Origin: Kingdonia uniflora
Taxonomy: Eukaryota; Streptophyta; Magnoliopsida; Ranunculales; Circaeasteraceae
Direction of reading: 5' to 3'
DNA: 64,000 bases
Assembly: GCA_014058105.1 (NCBI GenBank)
Contig: JACGCM010002493.1
Coordinates: 620,001 to 684,000 of the forward strand
Position numbers and translations under genes: made by a program
The notes under the pieces: generated by a model
What the model was told of the DNA's origin: nothing
Database searches by the model: none
Seen by the model: only the letters and a program-made list of their open reading frames with translations
In this document: one piece after another, positions 10,843 to 22,898 of the stretch
How the letters are laid out: each line of letters starts with the position of its first letter
Position numbering within the stretch: the stretch's first letter is position 1

Positions 10843-12904
10843 CTTACAACATCATCATTACTTCTGTAATAATGTGTTATATTATCACGTTTGTCTCTGT
10901 AATAAGCCATTAAACAATTATGTCCCTTCTTCCTAAGATAATCTCTACGATCCATCACCTTGCTTTTACACTCAATCAAGATCGTACCACAACGTACGTC
11001 ATACCTATAATTATAAAATATTCAAAATTTGAAATTATCTACACAGCTGTTAAAATCAGGCAACTGTAATCCATTGTATTTGCCACATAAGCGGTTAAAC
11101 AAGCACATTAATCCTACTTTTTAGTTTGCATATTCAATTTGTACTATCCTGCATTCAACATAATACTGCAAACAGATTACTTATTTATTTTGAGCTACCA
11201 CAGTTCAAGCTTACATCCACATATAGTTATATTTAAAGCAGCCCGGGTGATTTAATTCACCACATGGAATTATCTTCCCTCCTGCTGCCTTCTCGTCCTC
11301 TTCAGTCAGGTTATCCAATGTGATCTCTCGAACAGCTTCCTCTTGTAGTGTTGCATCCAGCAACAACTCCCATAACACATCATACCAAAAATAACGATCA
11401 TACTCTACACGCCTACCTTCGTCATCCAAACTATCTAACTATAACAACCACTCTGGTAAGGCAACATTATAAGGCAACAAGTGAAAGTTCTAATCACGAA
11501 GTTCAGCCACCTTGATGTTTAGTCTACCTTCCACTGCATGACAAGCACGCTGCGAACGTGTCCTCACCATGGTTACTTCTCCTTAAACAAAGCAAGCTCT
11601 TACCGCAGACGAATACAATGCAAAAGTACAAAAGAATTAAGATCTTATATAACCAACAGGGAAATCTTTTCGTGCACCACCAATATAGCATATCAATCAG
11701 ATTTTAAGGGAAGCTATATTCTACAGGAATAAATTTTAAGAAACAAGGATATTAACAGATTTTGGGAATATTTTCGACAGCTATTGCTTCCATTCTAGGA
11801 AGTATCTTCTGAAGGGATATTATTCATGCTTCGCACAGATGACCCATCTGAAAAAATAGAGCACACGCAGCATATACCAATCTATCCCAAAGTAGCTCCA
11901 ACTATGCACCTATAGGCAGACATCTTTTACACAACTACATCACGGCATTTTCCAAACAGTTCGCAATCACTTCTATAAAGGATTGTCAAATTACCAGGAT
12001 ATTGCATTACGGAGTAAACATCCTTTATTACCAGCAAATGATACTTATAGCATGCCAGCAGCATACTCTGACTCCTACAAACGGGCAGAGTTCGCTGGAG
12101 CTCCACCGACCTAGTCCACGAAAGTACGCATATTGAAAATGACAACCGTGCTAAATACCATTGCACAACTCCAAGATGACAGATCAAAAATTCAACAAAT
12201 ATTTCGACAAAAGCATTCTCATATTTACTGCTTCAAGATCAGCAACCTGTAAACATACCAATCCCATCTTAATCAGTACGATCATTCTAGCCAATTATTT
12301 GAGATTAACTTTGCCAAACAACCCCATTATATTTTTAAACATTTTTATTTTAAACTCAATTCCCAATATCCTCACTGATATACATACATACCAAGTTTTC
12401 CGTAGTCCGATTTGTTGATTCAGAACATCAGTTCTACCACAGTTTAATGTCTGATAGCTCGCATCAATAAACCACTTTCAGTTCGACACAAGTGCCTGTC
12501 ACACTTCAACATATTTTTGACCTCCAAAATTCTTTTATGTTATTTTTACTTTTTCTCAATACCTTTGCTCCGTCAACAGTTCCAGTTACCACTCTTATTT
12601 TTTAGTTCGCTTTATTAACCAAGACATTACATAAGTATGCTACACACATATTTTCAGTTCGAATTGCAATACAGAATAAGCAAACAACAAGAAATTTTCA
12701 TTAGCTCAAATATTTCTTACAGCATATCAGAACTTTCCTACAAACTGAAACTCTTCTTCAAGAAAAAAGAAAATGGTGGTAAAAGAGCCTAAAGCCGAAG
12801 ACTGGAAGCATGCTTTCAATCTCTGTCTCCCTTTTTCCTCTATAACCCCCATCACCCCCGCGTGGCAGAGAAAGAATACTGATTATATTATTTTTTTATA
12901 GAAT
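10843..12904. other. non-coding stretch of the Tat-like element between antisense frames
   Basis: Apart from the short acidic minus-strand frame at 11211-11429, this AT-rich stretch has only short frames with no recognisable protein. It belongs to the region between pol and the 3' LTR. Confidence 0.5.
11211..11429 (-). pseudogene. acidic antisense ORF of the Tat-like element, unknown function
   Basis: A 72-residue minus-strand frame (MDDEGRRVEYDRYFWYDVLW...) that is acidic, non-repetitive and without low-complexity bias. It lies upstream, in antisense sense, of the PF04195-like gene and downstream of the 12905-13114 frame. It may be a second antisense gene or an upstream exon. I recognise no domain. 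Confidence 0.35.
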
Positions 12905-13114
12905 CTACTCACCAGCAGGGTACCGGTGAGACATCCTCGGGCGAACACTAGCCGCTTCATCTGCAGCTGTAATAGCCTCCTCCGCCAGAAGACGCATACC
13001 ATGCCTGCGCCCCTCCCCCGACATCACCATGTACTGGAAGTGAACCATTTGATAGTAATCGTCATCTGCCTCCTCCACCTCTTCATACGTCATACCATGG
13101 TAGGTAGGACACAC
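12905..13114 (-). pseudogene. antisense ORF near the 3' LTR, unknown, possible first exon
   Basis: A minus-strand frame, MCPTYHGMTYEEVEEADDDY..., ending SHRYPAGE before TAG. It is strongly acidic at the start and looks like real protein. The end of the frame (GGTGAGTAG) has the shape of a plant 5' splice site, so the stop may lie in an intron. It starts about 430 bp inside the 3' LTR boundary, where an antisense promoter would be expected. No family is recognised. Confidence 0.35.
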
Positions 13115-13534
13115 CAGAATCAGCGTAGGAAGGTCTAGAGACTGGGACCCAAAATACCAAAACCACAGTTCTTACACTTTTGCAAGAACCCTAGCTTCGC
13201 GAGACCGCCATCTGGTGGTCACCATCCTTCCAATGGAACAGTTACAAAAAAGAAAAATGGTAGAGGATCGATATGGAATCAACAAAGTACTTGGTGAATA
13301 ACAACTACAATAATATTTATATTACAGCCTCATTAAAGATGGCGTTCCAAATTCCCAATGTTAGAAGGAATTCCCATGCAACAATTTTGACCAAAGCCAT
13401 TGGTTCTAGGAACCCAACAGTCACACATATATTCATGAAGAAATATTGGAAATGATTCTCCGGTATTAAATACAACATTAATGATGCTTCTCAACCAACA
13501 TCACTCGCCCATGATGCTTCTTATGATCTTGACT

Positions 13535-13547
13535 AAGAGGGGGTGGT
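13535..13547 (+). other. polypurine tract of the Tat-like element
   Basis: The purine-rich AAGAGGGGGTGG sits directly before the TGTAGTAGCC that opens the 3' LTR. This is where a plus-strand DNA primer is expected in LTR retrotransposons. Confidence 0.7.
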
Positions 13548-14097
13548 TGTAGTAGCCTATTTCAGATTTCGAACTCAGGCCTCATCTTTGACCATCATAT
13601 ATTTACTCGACCTTATCAACATGAGATTACATGGCACATTATAGAACAACTACAAAGATGAGTTACTTCTCTTTCTCAACCTCTATATCAACAGTTCGAT
13701 TCAGCAAACACTCAAGTCATTAATGAAACCGTTACAAAATAGAAGGATTAGACCATTACGCAATCAGTTGAAAGATTCATCAAATCTATATTGTAACATT
13801 CATCATTAAGAATAGTAATAGTCATCAAACGGTCATATTATTAGACCTGTAAATAAGACTAGAGAACTATATATTAAATACAGAGAATTCGATCCAAAAA
13901 CTCTATACAAAACTATCCAGAGTGATCTTTGTAATAGCTAGTCATTATCAATAACATCTCTCTTTTTAAATCCTCAAGAGAGGTTGTGATTTTTAACCTA
14001 TTCAAAGGTTTTCCACGCTAAACCTTGTATTAGTAATTACTTGTTTCCTATTAAGGTTCTGATTATTTTTGGTGTGAGAGACTAAGTTCGATATACA
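13548..14097 (+). repeat. 3' LTR of the Tat-like element
   Basis: It begins TGTAGTAGCC right after the polypurine tract. A TATA-like TATATATTAAATA lies at about 13868-13880, about 320 bp in, and would serve as the LTR promoter. The end is placed at ATATACA (about 14097) because it gives a CA terminus. With no second LTR in the window the end could be off by tens of bases. Confidence 0.6.
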
Positions 14098-16591
14098 AAA
14101 TTAGGTTCTTATAGTATTTTGAGCTCAAATTTAGTGGCAAGACCTGATATATACCTCAAAAAAATTATAGGGGAGGCATGCATTACTCTTGATTGTGCTA
14201 TGTTCAAAGCCCGTGATGGTAGCTTGAATATTGTTTAATGAGAATATTAGTGACAAGCTTTACAAACTGCTGAAAGAGGTGTAGGTCATAAGTATGCAAA
14301 AAATAGAGTCAATGAACGGAAATTGGATAAAGGAATAAAAATATCGAGGCTTTTAAACTTTCTAATTTTCTTAAGGCAGATTTTGCCTTGTACAGTGTTT
14401 CGTAGTTACGGGCACCCACCTCCCAAGATACAACAATCAACGATGTAAAGACTTAAAGTACTCAAGTTTATACGTCCATCGAACGAATTTGTGATTTTAC
14501 TCTCAAGAATAATGAAAGCAAAAAAACTCTAGATTTGGATAGTTTGTGTGTTTGAAACAAAATAGGAGATATGTTTATAAAGAGGAGTATGTGTCTCTAC
14601 AAGTCACATGTTTGTAGATGGCACATCTTACTCCTAAAAGATATGACAGTTGGAAAACCTAGCTGCCATGACCAACTCCGGATTAAAAACTCAAAAATGA
14701 AGTGAAAAATATTCTAAGTGTTTATGGGAGAATCTCCATGAGCCCATGGCTCAAGGCCCCAAGGCCGAATCATAGACATATAGAAATAATCGGGTCATAG
14801 GGTCGGGTCGTACAAGCAACCTTCTTGCTTCTTCAGGAAACTAAATGACAACTGGACAATTTCAAATCTAATAAAATTTCCTCATCTATTGTTGTTTAAA
14901 AGTTAAAACTGCCTTTGAGTTTTACCTTGTTTATGTAGAATTGCATATATTTTTTGTATTTTCACTTCTAACTTTTTTATTATTTAGATCTTTTGAGGAA
15001 GTAATGTTCATCGATCATAGTCTACACTTGATGTAAGAAATCACCTCATCTCAAAAATTACAGAAACCAAAACGGAAAAATACCTTAGAAGAACACAATC
15101 CAACCTATTCAATCCAAAAAGAAGAATGTACCGACTTAGTGCTTCATGCTCTCTGATTCCTTCGACTTGTACAAACTTTATATGATCATTGAGATGTGTT
15201 TTCTTTTGTTATGTATCCGAGCGAGCCCATGTTATGTGAGATCAATTATTTACCGGTGAAAGTTAACCCAGGGATATCATACAATATATTATTTTGCCTT
15301 CAGTAATCCTTATAGTATGAAACGCAAAGCCTTGCTAGTTACATCGATCAGTAGCACCCTCTTGAAAATAGGTAACATGTGAAAAGAGGAGTAAAGAGGG
15401 AAGTGCAAATAATTATGCTAAGGGGTAGTTTTGACCTTACAAATAATTTTGTGAAAATGGGTAACATGTGGAAACATGAGGGGAAGTGCAAACATGAGGG
15501 AGTAAAGAGTCTAGTTGTCCTCTTAAGTTTCCTGAAGGAGCAGGAAGGTTACAACCTACTCCTCGGGACTCACCAAGCTGGACTCGACAAATACACACTA
15601 TTGTGGCTCTCACACATGCGTAAGCATACCACCTACTACTCAGTACTTACACATGTAACATATCTAAGAGTAGTATCCTTTTATAAAGTAAAATATCACT
15701 TTACTCCTATCCAATGTTGGAAAAAAAATACATTTGAATGCACACAGTCAAATCGAAAAGATGAGCATTGAGAGTAATGTTAGGAATGAACCTGCATCGG
15801 TAAAGGTTTCTTGTAGACTTGAACCTTCCCTAGTGAGAAACTATCAAATTTACTTGGTTAATTAGTGAACATGATGTCTTAAACTGTTCAGTTGTTGGTG
15901 TAAATCTAGACAATATATTTTACACAGTTCATTTTCACTCGCAGACAATTCTGTAACTTTGGATCAAAAGATGAATGAGAACGTTAGAGAATTCATCGAA
16001 AATAATGGTTTTTATACCATCACTTAAACAATGGCATCTGAAGCAGTAATGAATTCCTCAGCTTAGTTTAAGGTATGTACTACTTTTATTATTGCATGTG
16101 CTTTATAAGGTATTGACATATTGTGCTTCTTCGTGTTTTTGTCAAAAGGTTGTTTTAGAAATAGAACATACCGCACATCACACCTCGAAAGGGTTTGTAT
16201 AAGAACTTATTTGCCTTCCCTAATTTTTTTGGAATTATGGAACACAATATGGTGACAAATTCATCTCAACCTAATTGAAAAAAGCTTGCCCCGACCAAAA
16301 AACTTCCCCCTTCTTCCCGAAAATGTTGGCATGATATATTTAATCATTTCATGCTTTCTTGCAACCTATTTAAGTATCTTTATATTTTCTTCGTAATTGG
16401 TCTTCTTAAAAATTCTTTTTTAATCTTTTATAGGGCCGCAAAGGAAAAAAGATGTCAATGGAATGGGGATTTAAGTAGATCATCATGTGAATAAGTAAAT
16501 TCATCTCAAATAGGTTGGTTGAAAGGTATGTCCAAGCACCAATAAATAAGTAAATCATCATGTAAGATTTATGGCTCATTTAGAAAGAAGA
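14098..16591. other. intergenic, no gene recognised
   Basis: This stretch holds no recognisable coding region. The longest open frame (15379-15771, 130 codons) lies over an internal duplication (GGTAACATGTG with AGTAAAGAG and GGGAAGTGCAAA, at about 15370-15415 and 15460-15512) and resembles no family I know. The sequence is AT-rich and probably old repeat debris. Confidence 0.5.
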
Positions 16592-18938
16592 TGTCACGCC
16601 CCAAAATCTAATAATCAGAATAATGATTAAAACATGGACAACCAGGGCGTGCAGGTCAGGGAATCAAACCGATTTGCCCCCATAAACGATCAAGCCATAG
16701 ACAAGTTCAGGCTCAATCATTCAAATAAGCATCACAGAGCAAAAAAAGAACAGAGCGGAAGTAAAAGATATATAAATATCAAACTAAAAATATTAATACA
16801 AGATCTCAAATAATATACAACGTCAAAAGCTAAAATCAAACAAGAGATACTACAATAACATGAAGAATCTGTAATAGCCAACCAGACTCCAACCCAGTTG
16901 AAGTCCTCAACAAAACCTACAACAACCCTGCCACTGAAAGGGGGATGCGAGAGTGAGCAAAACCGCGGCTCACTAAATGCCCAATAAAGCTAAACAACCT
17001 ACTAATATAACAGGTACAGAGAAAGAGGAGAGGTGAATGAGATAGGGGATGATAAGGGTATAGCAATATAAGAGAAGAAATAAAGAAAGGTATGGAGATA
17101 TGATGATGTGAAGATATGATATGTTATGATATGAGATGATATGATATGATGTGTTAGTGATATGATATGATGAACTAGGATAATCCCATAATTATCCCAA
17201 ATGCTGGATGATATGAAATGATCTACTATAATCCTAATGTGTATGCTTATGATATTATGAAGTCAAAGAACTGGACCCTATAAAATGTATTGGGTTGATC
17301 AGCCGCTAATGTAATATATATAACCTTAAAGAGATCTTAGTTGGATACAATGGGTACGATTGGTTTGCAAGCTCGACCACGTTTAGGATTTACACACGGA
17401 GCCAACGTCCGAAATAATGTTAACTTATTCCAAGGAATTTCAACCTCACGGAGGAATGAGATGGGTACCAAAGGAAAACTGTCTCATACCATCCCATACT
17501 CCTGGATGGGTAATAGATATGATAGTACCTGTCCCAAACTCACCTACTTATTTTAACCCGATGTATAGGAATCTTAGGTTTTATTGAAGTTCAGCCGATG
17601 TAGAGCTTTGTTATGTATCCGACCCCGTTAAGGTAAAATTGAACAAAAACCACAAATGCAAATAAATCCCAAGGATCAAAGCACAACAGTCACCAATAAG
17701 GCCAGCACACATAGGATAACCACCTGCCAAGGAGAATGGTAAACAATCCTAACACAGATACAAACAGTGACTTAGTCACACCATCTAAACCTAGATAAAA
17801 TAACAACTTAGCCATCACAACATCAAACCACAAATGAACAGTGACTAATAAGCCAGTCACAACATCCAAACACATCAATCTCTAAAAGACTGAAACAATA
17901 AACAAGGACAAGGCCACGAGAACCACGTGAATGCACAACTCCAAAAGGAGAAGGAGAAACACAACTAAACATACAAAGCAGAAACCAACAAGAAGCCAAC
18001 AAACCCTAAGAGCAGAGCTGCAACTCAACTTTTTAACTACTATGTACTTAAGTTTTCACAACAGATGGACAGGAACCCCATTAGGTCCCAACATCACTGG
18101 TGACAGTACAAATATAGCATAAATATCCTGACGCTCAAGGTCAAAGACACGAGAATGTCACCCTGATGCACCACTTCCTAGATAACAGAAGGGAACACAG
18201 TCTGAAACAAACCAATAGATGCTCAACGCTCATAAACATCTACTAAGGATAACCCGCCAGTTCACCATAAATGGCTAAACGATCAAGATAAACCATACCC
18301 AATAATGGAACCCAACGTTCACGTATCACAACCGAATCACGACAGTGCTCAAGGACAAGACCACGAGAACACAGAGAAACAGATCCTAACAAAACCTTGA
18401 AGTCCAAGATAACCAAGAGGCTAAGTTACAGAAAAGCTAACAAGGAATTAAACAACTACATAAAAGGAATACAAAACATAAACTATATCCAAATCACATA
18501 TACCTCAATGCCAAATGCATGATCATTCTAACTAATACTGATAACATTAGTAAAAGAATTTAGCAAAGAAGGGACACTCGCTTGATAAATGACAAACCGC
18601 AAAGTCGATAAGCAACCGGATAAACCACCTCACGCCACATACCAATAAATGAGCCAACACAACCAACCCAACACCACGGCCCAACAACAATCACACCAAT
18701 GCCAACAACCCAACACCTGCAACAAACACAACTCCGTAATCTCAACAATCGCCCCAATCACAAACCCTAAATCAATTCCAACAAGGAAACCCTAAATCAA
18801 TTCCAACAAGGAAACCCTAAAACGAAATCGAAGCAACGATACAAAAAGGAATAGGAAAATTACTCACCGAAGGAGCAGCGAAGATCAATCCCAACAACGA
18901 ATCGCAAACGAGGAGCGAGAGAGGAGAAGATTCTAATT

Positions 18939-18940
<2 letters not shown>

Positions 18941-18976
<36 letters not shown>
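18941..18976 (+). repeat. (GA)n microsatellite
   Basis: About 36 bp of alternating GA inside the probable solo LTR. Confidence 0.95.
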
Positions 18977-18978
<2 letters not shown>

Positions 18979-19099
18979 TGAGTGATCAAGGAATGGAATG
19001 AAAATGGGTAATAAAACCCTAAAACGATCACACTAATCTCGAGGTAAACCAACGGCCAAGAATCGCGAGTGAAGACCCAAACTAGTCGTTCAAACACAC

Positions 19100-19335
19100 C
19101 TCCGTTCGAATAGAATATGTTTATATTCGAACAAAACAAAGCATGTAGAAGTTTATTCGAACAGAAAAAGGCTTGTTCGAATAAAATGAAGCAGATAAAG
19201 ATCTATTCGAACAGGAACAAGTCTGTTCGAATAAAACAAAGCAAAATGAAACATGTTCGAACAGAGCAAGGTTTGTTCAAATAAAATGATGCAGGAAGAA
19301 ACTTATTCGAACAGAAACAGGTCTGTTTGAATAGA
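19100..19335 (+). repeat. TTCGAA array inside the probable solo LTR
   Basis: About ten copies of TTCGAA or one-mismatch versions occur in 235 bp, alternating GTTCGAATAAAA and ATTCGAACAGRA contexts spaced about 20-30 bp apart. Confidence 0.85.
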
Positions 19336-19473
19336 ACTGAGCAGAAACAACCCATAACTCCAAAAACAAAAGATTATTTCCAACGAAAACTGGAGAACCC
19401 AAAGGAGAAAACCTAACACAGATCCACCCTGAATCACACACCACACCACAACAACAACATACCAGCAACATGC

Positions 19474-19560
19474 CCCCTCCACCAAACCAACCACGAGCTC
19501 CACCAAACCAACCACGGGCTTCACCAAGCCAACCACAGGCTCCACCAAACCAACCACGGG
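19474..19560 (+). repeat. 21-bp tandem repeat, about four copies
   Basis: The unit CCACCAAACCAACCACGGGC recurs about four times with small changes. All long frames over it, such as a tryptophan/glycine-rich minus-strand frame, are a by-product of the repeat. Confidence 0.85.
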
Positions 19561-19739
19561 AACCCAAAAATCATAACACAACCTCCTTCTCCCAGCAACT
19601 ACCAAAACCACTGAAACAAAGAATACTAACCCTGATAAAAGCAATAAGATGCAGATGCAAATGAATAGTGATGCATGCATGATAATAATGAATAATAATC
19701 AATAAATATAAAAATAAAGAAAAAATCCGGGTCTTTACA

Positions 19740-20656
19740 GGAGATGCATTGAATTAGTAACCCCTGCAATGTTGATAACACCCTTGCATCTTTTGTAAGT
19801 CTATGCAAACATCGAGCTCTTTAGTGTTAGTTTAAATTTGTTGATAGGCTTTTGTCCTAATAACACCTATTTTGCTTTATTCATCTAGATTTTTTAAAAT
19901 TTTTATTTCCTGGAATGTCAAAAATACAAATGGGCGGACCATATTTGCCAAAGTTCTATAATATTTTAGTTTTTAATGCTCCTTTGACGTTGTGGGTTTG
20001 CACAAACTGCACCTATGTTGTTTATTTTGTTCATTAGGTGTTTAAAGCTTTACACTCAATAATTGAGGGAGTAATAGAAAGGAGTTTTAAACACTTCGAT
20101 CATACATATAATACAGACCTTTAATGGATTGACAGAGACTACATAGCCTTTTGGTATTTTCTTTCATGTAAAGTTAATCTTTGGCATTAGCGAATTTGTC
20201 AACATACTGGAATCATGCTATTTATATCAACTAAAATGGTCTATGACAACTAATCAGCATTTATTGCACTTACAATAAGCATATAACCAAATAATAGGCC
20301 TCTCCCCCATCTGATTAGTTGCATCTTATAACTCTATTAATATTTATGCTTGCTATCTTTGGAATTTTGTTTATTTCTTCTGACCAAATGTACCTTTTCT
20401 GGTTTTTATTAGGGGCTACTCTTTATGTACTACTCTACTTTATTGAATCCAAGCTCATGCGGTCTTATAATACAATTAGTCGAGTTCTCATTATTATCCA
20501 GTCTTATAATCTTACAAAGTTCTGAAAAAATCAATAGTTGCATATTGCATTATAGGTGATTAAGTAGAAACTATACAACTTTTGGATAAGCCCCCTTAGG
20601 ATTCCAGGGCTATCCTTCAATCCATTCTCAGATCTATATCATAGCTTATAAAATTC
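19740..20656. other. intergenic, nothing recognised
   Basis: AT-rich sequence with short hydrophobic frames only. No gene, RNA or clear transposon end was seen. Confidence 0.5.
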
Positions 20657-20752
20657 TACATTTCTATGTCTACAGGGAGACTAATAGGGTAGCAAACTCT
20701 CTTGCTAAACTCATTACCCGTAGACTTCTCTCAGGACTTGCAAATGATGGCC
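20657..20752 (+). pseudogene. fragment of a plant RNase H-like (RVT_3/LINE-type) domain
   Basis: The short frame reads HFYVYRETNRVANSLAKL and then ITRRLLSG before TGA. The pattern V-x-R-E-x-N-x-x-A-[ND]-x-L-A-K is the C-terminal motif of the RNase H-like domain common in plant non-LTR elements and derived genes. Only about 30 residues remain; upstream sequence has stops. Confidence 0.45.
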
Positions 20753-21014
20753 AATGAAGATGCTGCTGGGAAAATATATGTAAGAGTTTGAGGTTGTTTG
20801 CTTCTAATTCTCTGCAATGTAAGTTGGTGTGCTCCTTGGTCTCTAGGTATGTGGCTTTCCATATCATAGTCCCCAAACCAAGTAGGAAACCGAAACTGAG
20901 GTTTGGGCCATAAGAATTTGGATAAGGTAAGAATCTTGCTACTTCATGCGCGCCTTCGTTCAAGGTAATTTTTTTTTATTAAAATTCATTTGCATTGCAC
21001 ATTCACTTCAAGCT

Positions 21015-22119
21015 ATTATGTAAGTTTTTGCTTTATGATTGTGTTGTTGATATATAAGTATTTCACTGTATTGAAAAGATATGCTCTTTTAATCTCAAGT
21101 AAAATTCTTTGAAAATGACGTACCCATTTGCAGTTCTAATATATGGGAATCTGAAGTTGTGGCATATCCTCATTTCATTATCATGTATTTTATTATTGAG
21201 CCTAACTTGCTCTTTTACTCTTCCATTCATTGTCATAGGAACTTTCACTAGCTATGAGGGGAACAACTTCACATGCAAGTGTTGATCTAAGCAATAAAGG
21301 TATTATCTTCATCTACTCATTTATGCATGCATAATATCTTTGGTTATTATGGTTAGTAGCGCAGATACTGTAAGGGCTGTCAAGACATAGTAAGTATTAA
21401 TTACTTTAAAGGAATATGCATCTACATTGTTATTTCTAACAGTTCTATTCATTTAATTTTTCAATAATCAAAATACAGCGGTTATATGTCCCCTGAGTAT
21501 GCTATGCAATGAATTTTTTTTTAAAGTCTGGTGTATTTAGTTTCGGTCATTATGTAAGTTTTTACTTTATGATTGTGTTATTTATATATAAATATTTCAA
21601 TATATTGAAAAGATATGCTCTTTGAATCTCAAGTAAAAATTCATGAAAATGATGTACCCATTAACAATTATAATATATGGGAATCTGAAGTTGTGGCATG
21701 TCCTCCTTTCATGACCATGTATTTTATTATTGAGGCTCTGAAAATTTTATATATTTTTCTTCTGTTGTGAGATAACTTGCTCTTTTACTCTTCTATTCAT
21801 TGCCACTGGAAACTTTTACTAGCCATGAGGAGAATAGCTTCACATGCAAGTGTTGATCTAAGCAATAAAGGTATTATCTTCATCTACTTATTTATATACG
21901 TATAATATCCTTGGTCATTACGGTTAATAGCGCAGATACTGTAAGGGTTGTCAGGACATAGTAAGTATTAACTACTTTAAAGGAATCTGCATCTACATTA
22001 TTATTTCTAACAGTTCTATTCATTCAATTTTCAATAATCAAAATGCAGCGGCTATATGTCCCCTGAGTATGCTATGCAAAGAAAATTCTCTAAAAAGTCT
22101 GATGTATTAAGTTTTGGAG
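21015..22119 (+). repeat. tandem duplication (534-571 bp period) carrying receptor-kinase exon remnants
   Basis: Sequence from 21015 (ATTATGTAAGTTTTTGCTTT) is repeated from 21549 with about 90 percent identity by eye. The period grows from 534 to 570 bp because the second copy has an extra ~36 bp near 21735-21775. Both copies carry the exon/intron/exon piece encoding [17 protein letters not shown]. The first copy then stops at once. Confidence 0.85.
21361..21511 (+). pseudogene. duplicate scrap of the S-receptor-like kinase
   Basis: It holds the same exon end (ADTVRAVKTY), an intron at 21390-21478 with intact GT/AG, and the next exon start [10 protein letters not shown], which then meets TGA at 21509-21511. 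It is the left copy of the tandem duplication. Confidence 0.75.
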
Positions 22120-22538
22120 TTTTGCTATTAAAGATTGTCGCTGGAAAAAAGAACACAAACATTCATGATTACGGAGAATCCTTGAGCCTTTTGGGATATG
22201 TAAGTGCATGCCAAATGTTTTCTACAATTTAATCTGGATAATCTTCACTTTCCCGCTCATTCCAACTAAGATTTCTTTGTACTTATTTTTAGACATGGAA
22301 ATCATGGAAGGAAAATAGAGTGGAAGAGATAGTTCATCCAGACCTATCTGAACCGTGTTTTCTCATAGAAATCTTGAGGTGTGTCCAAGTAGGATTGTTG
22401 TATCTGCAGAATTTGTTAGATGATAGACCAACCATGTCATCTATACTTTCCATGCTTACGAGTAAAACTACTACTCTTCCTACCCCAAAGGAACCTTTTA
22501 CGAAATGGGGTTGGGTGATTTTGCTTTTTTGTAAGTAA
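21929..22538 (+). pseudogene. G-type lectin S-receptor-like serine/threonine kinase, kinase-domain fragment
   Basis: Three exon pieces join in frame. The first ends at 21960 (VRVVRTY) with intron GTAAGT..GCAG at 21961-22048. The second, 22049-22199, reads [20 protein letters not shown] then [15 protein letters not shown]. The intron 22200-22292 leads to a third exon from 22293 with WKENRVEEIVHPDLSEPCF, EILRCVQVGLLYLQNLLDDR and PTMSSILSML, ending at TAA 22536. These are subdomains VIII to XI of S-locus-type receptor kinases (activation segment, APE as SPE, and the DRPTM motif). The lectin, PAN and transmembrane parts and the N-lobe are missing, so it is a truncated pseudogene. A partial duplicate lies at 21361-21511. 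Confidence 0.8.
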
Positions 22539-22898
22539 AAGTTTACATTTTTATGGTTTTTTATATCTTCTTTAGATCTTATTTAACTCCATTTAATTTT
22601 AGCTGAAAGAGCTTTACTTGATTCTCAATTTCTTAGGTTTGCATCATTTTGATGTTCATGTAAATATCATAGTCTTATTAGTTGAATTAGTGGAGAGTTG
22701 TGTAGTAACCTTTTTTAATGTAAATTTGATGAATTGCAGAGCATACATTACGTTAAAGTCGATGATGAGGGAGTATGGCCGTAAGTTGGTAAAAGTGCCA
22801 AATTCATTTCCCAGTCTTTAGGAAATGCATATCATGAAGAGCAATATCGTGATAGTAATTTCGGTGGCTGGCAATCTAACTTTCCTATTCTATCTTCA

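Larger units (their letters stand above)
1..14097 (+). mobile_element. Ty3/gypsy retrotransposon, Tat/Retand-like lineage, 5' end outside window
   Basis: One element fills the first 14 kb. In order on the + strand it has a gag tail, aspartic protease, reverse transcriptase, RNase H, a second archaeal-type RNase H and integrase, ending near 4764. After that come an 81-bp tandem repeat, a long block of minus-strand reading frames, a polypurine tract at about 13535-13546 and a 3' LTR. The second RNase H, the very long region between pol and the 3' LTR, and antisense ORFs in that region are known traits of the Tat group (Retand, Grande, Ogre relatives). All frames carry stops and shifts, so the copy is dead. 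The 5' LTR, primer site and most of gag lie upstream of the window. The right boundary (CA at about 14097) is estimated, because there is no second LTR to compare. Confidence 0.85.
16592..19739. mobile_element. probable solo LTR (about 3.15 kb) of an LTR retrotransposon
   Basis: The unit opens TGTCACGCCCCAAAATC and closes CCGGGTCTTTACA, canonical TG...CA ends with TGT/ACA inverted tips. The five bases before it are GAAGA and the five after are GGAGA, a target-site duplication with one mismatch. No gag or pol is inside, only simple and tandem repeats (an ATGATATG-rich tract at about 17095-17170, a GA tract at 18941-18976, a TTCGAA array at about 19100-19335, and a 21-bp repeat at 19474-19560). 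The simplest reading is a solo LTR left by recombination. A non-autonomous element with no coding region is the alternative. Confidence 0.65.

Noticed and set aside
15379..15771. 130-codon + strand frame
   Set aside because: It covers an internal duplication, has no recognisable motif and no splice-linked neighbours. Length alone is not enough in this window.
19277..19680. Minus-strand frames rich in GWFGGARGW or VGLVEPVVGL
   Set aside because: They are different frames of the 21-bp tandem repeat in the probable solo LTR, with no start context or neighbouring exons.
16592..19739. Reading the TGTCACGCC...TTTACA unit as a DNA transposon
   Set aside because: The ends are not extended inverted repeats, and the near 5-bp duplication with TG...CA fits an LTR better.
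20319..20525. Hydrophobic 68-codon frame resembling a membrane protein
   Set aside because: AT-rich sequence gives hydrophobic frames by chance. No family pattern or neighbouring exon was seen.
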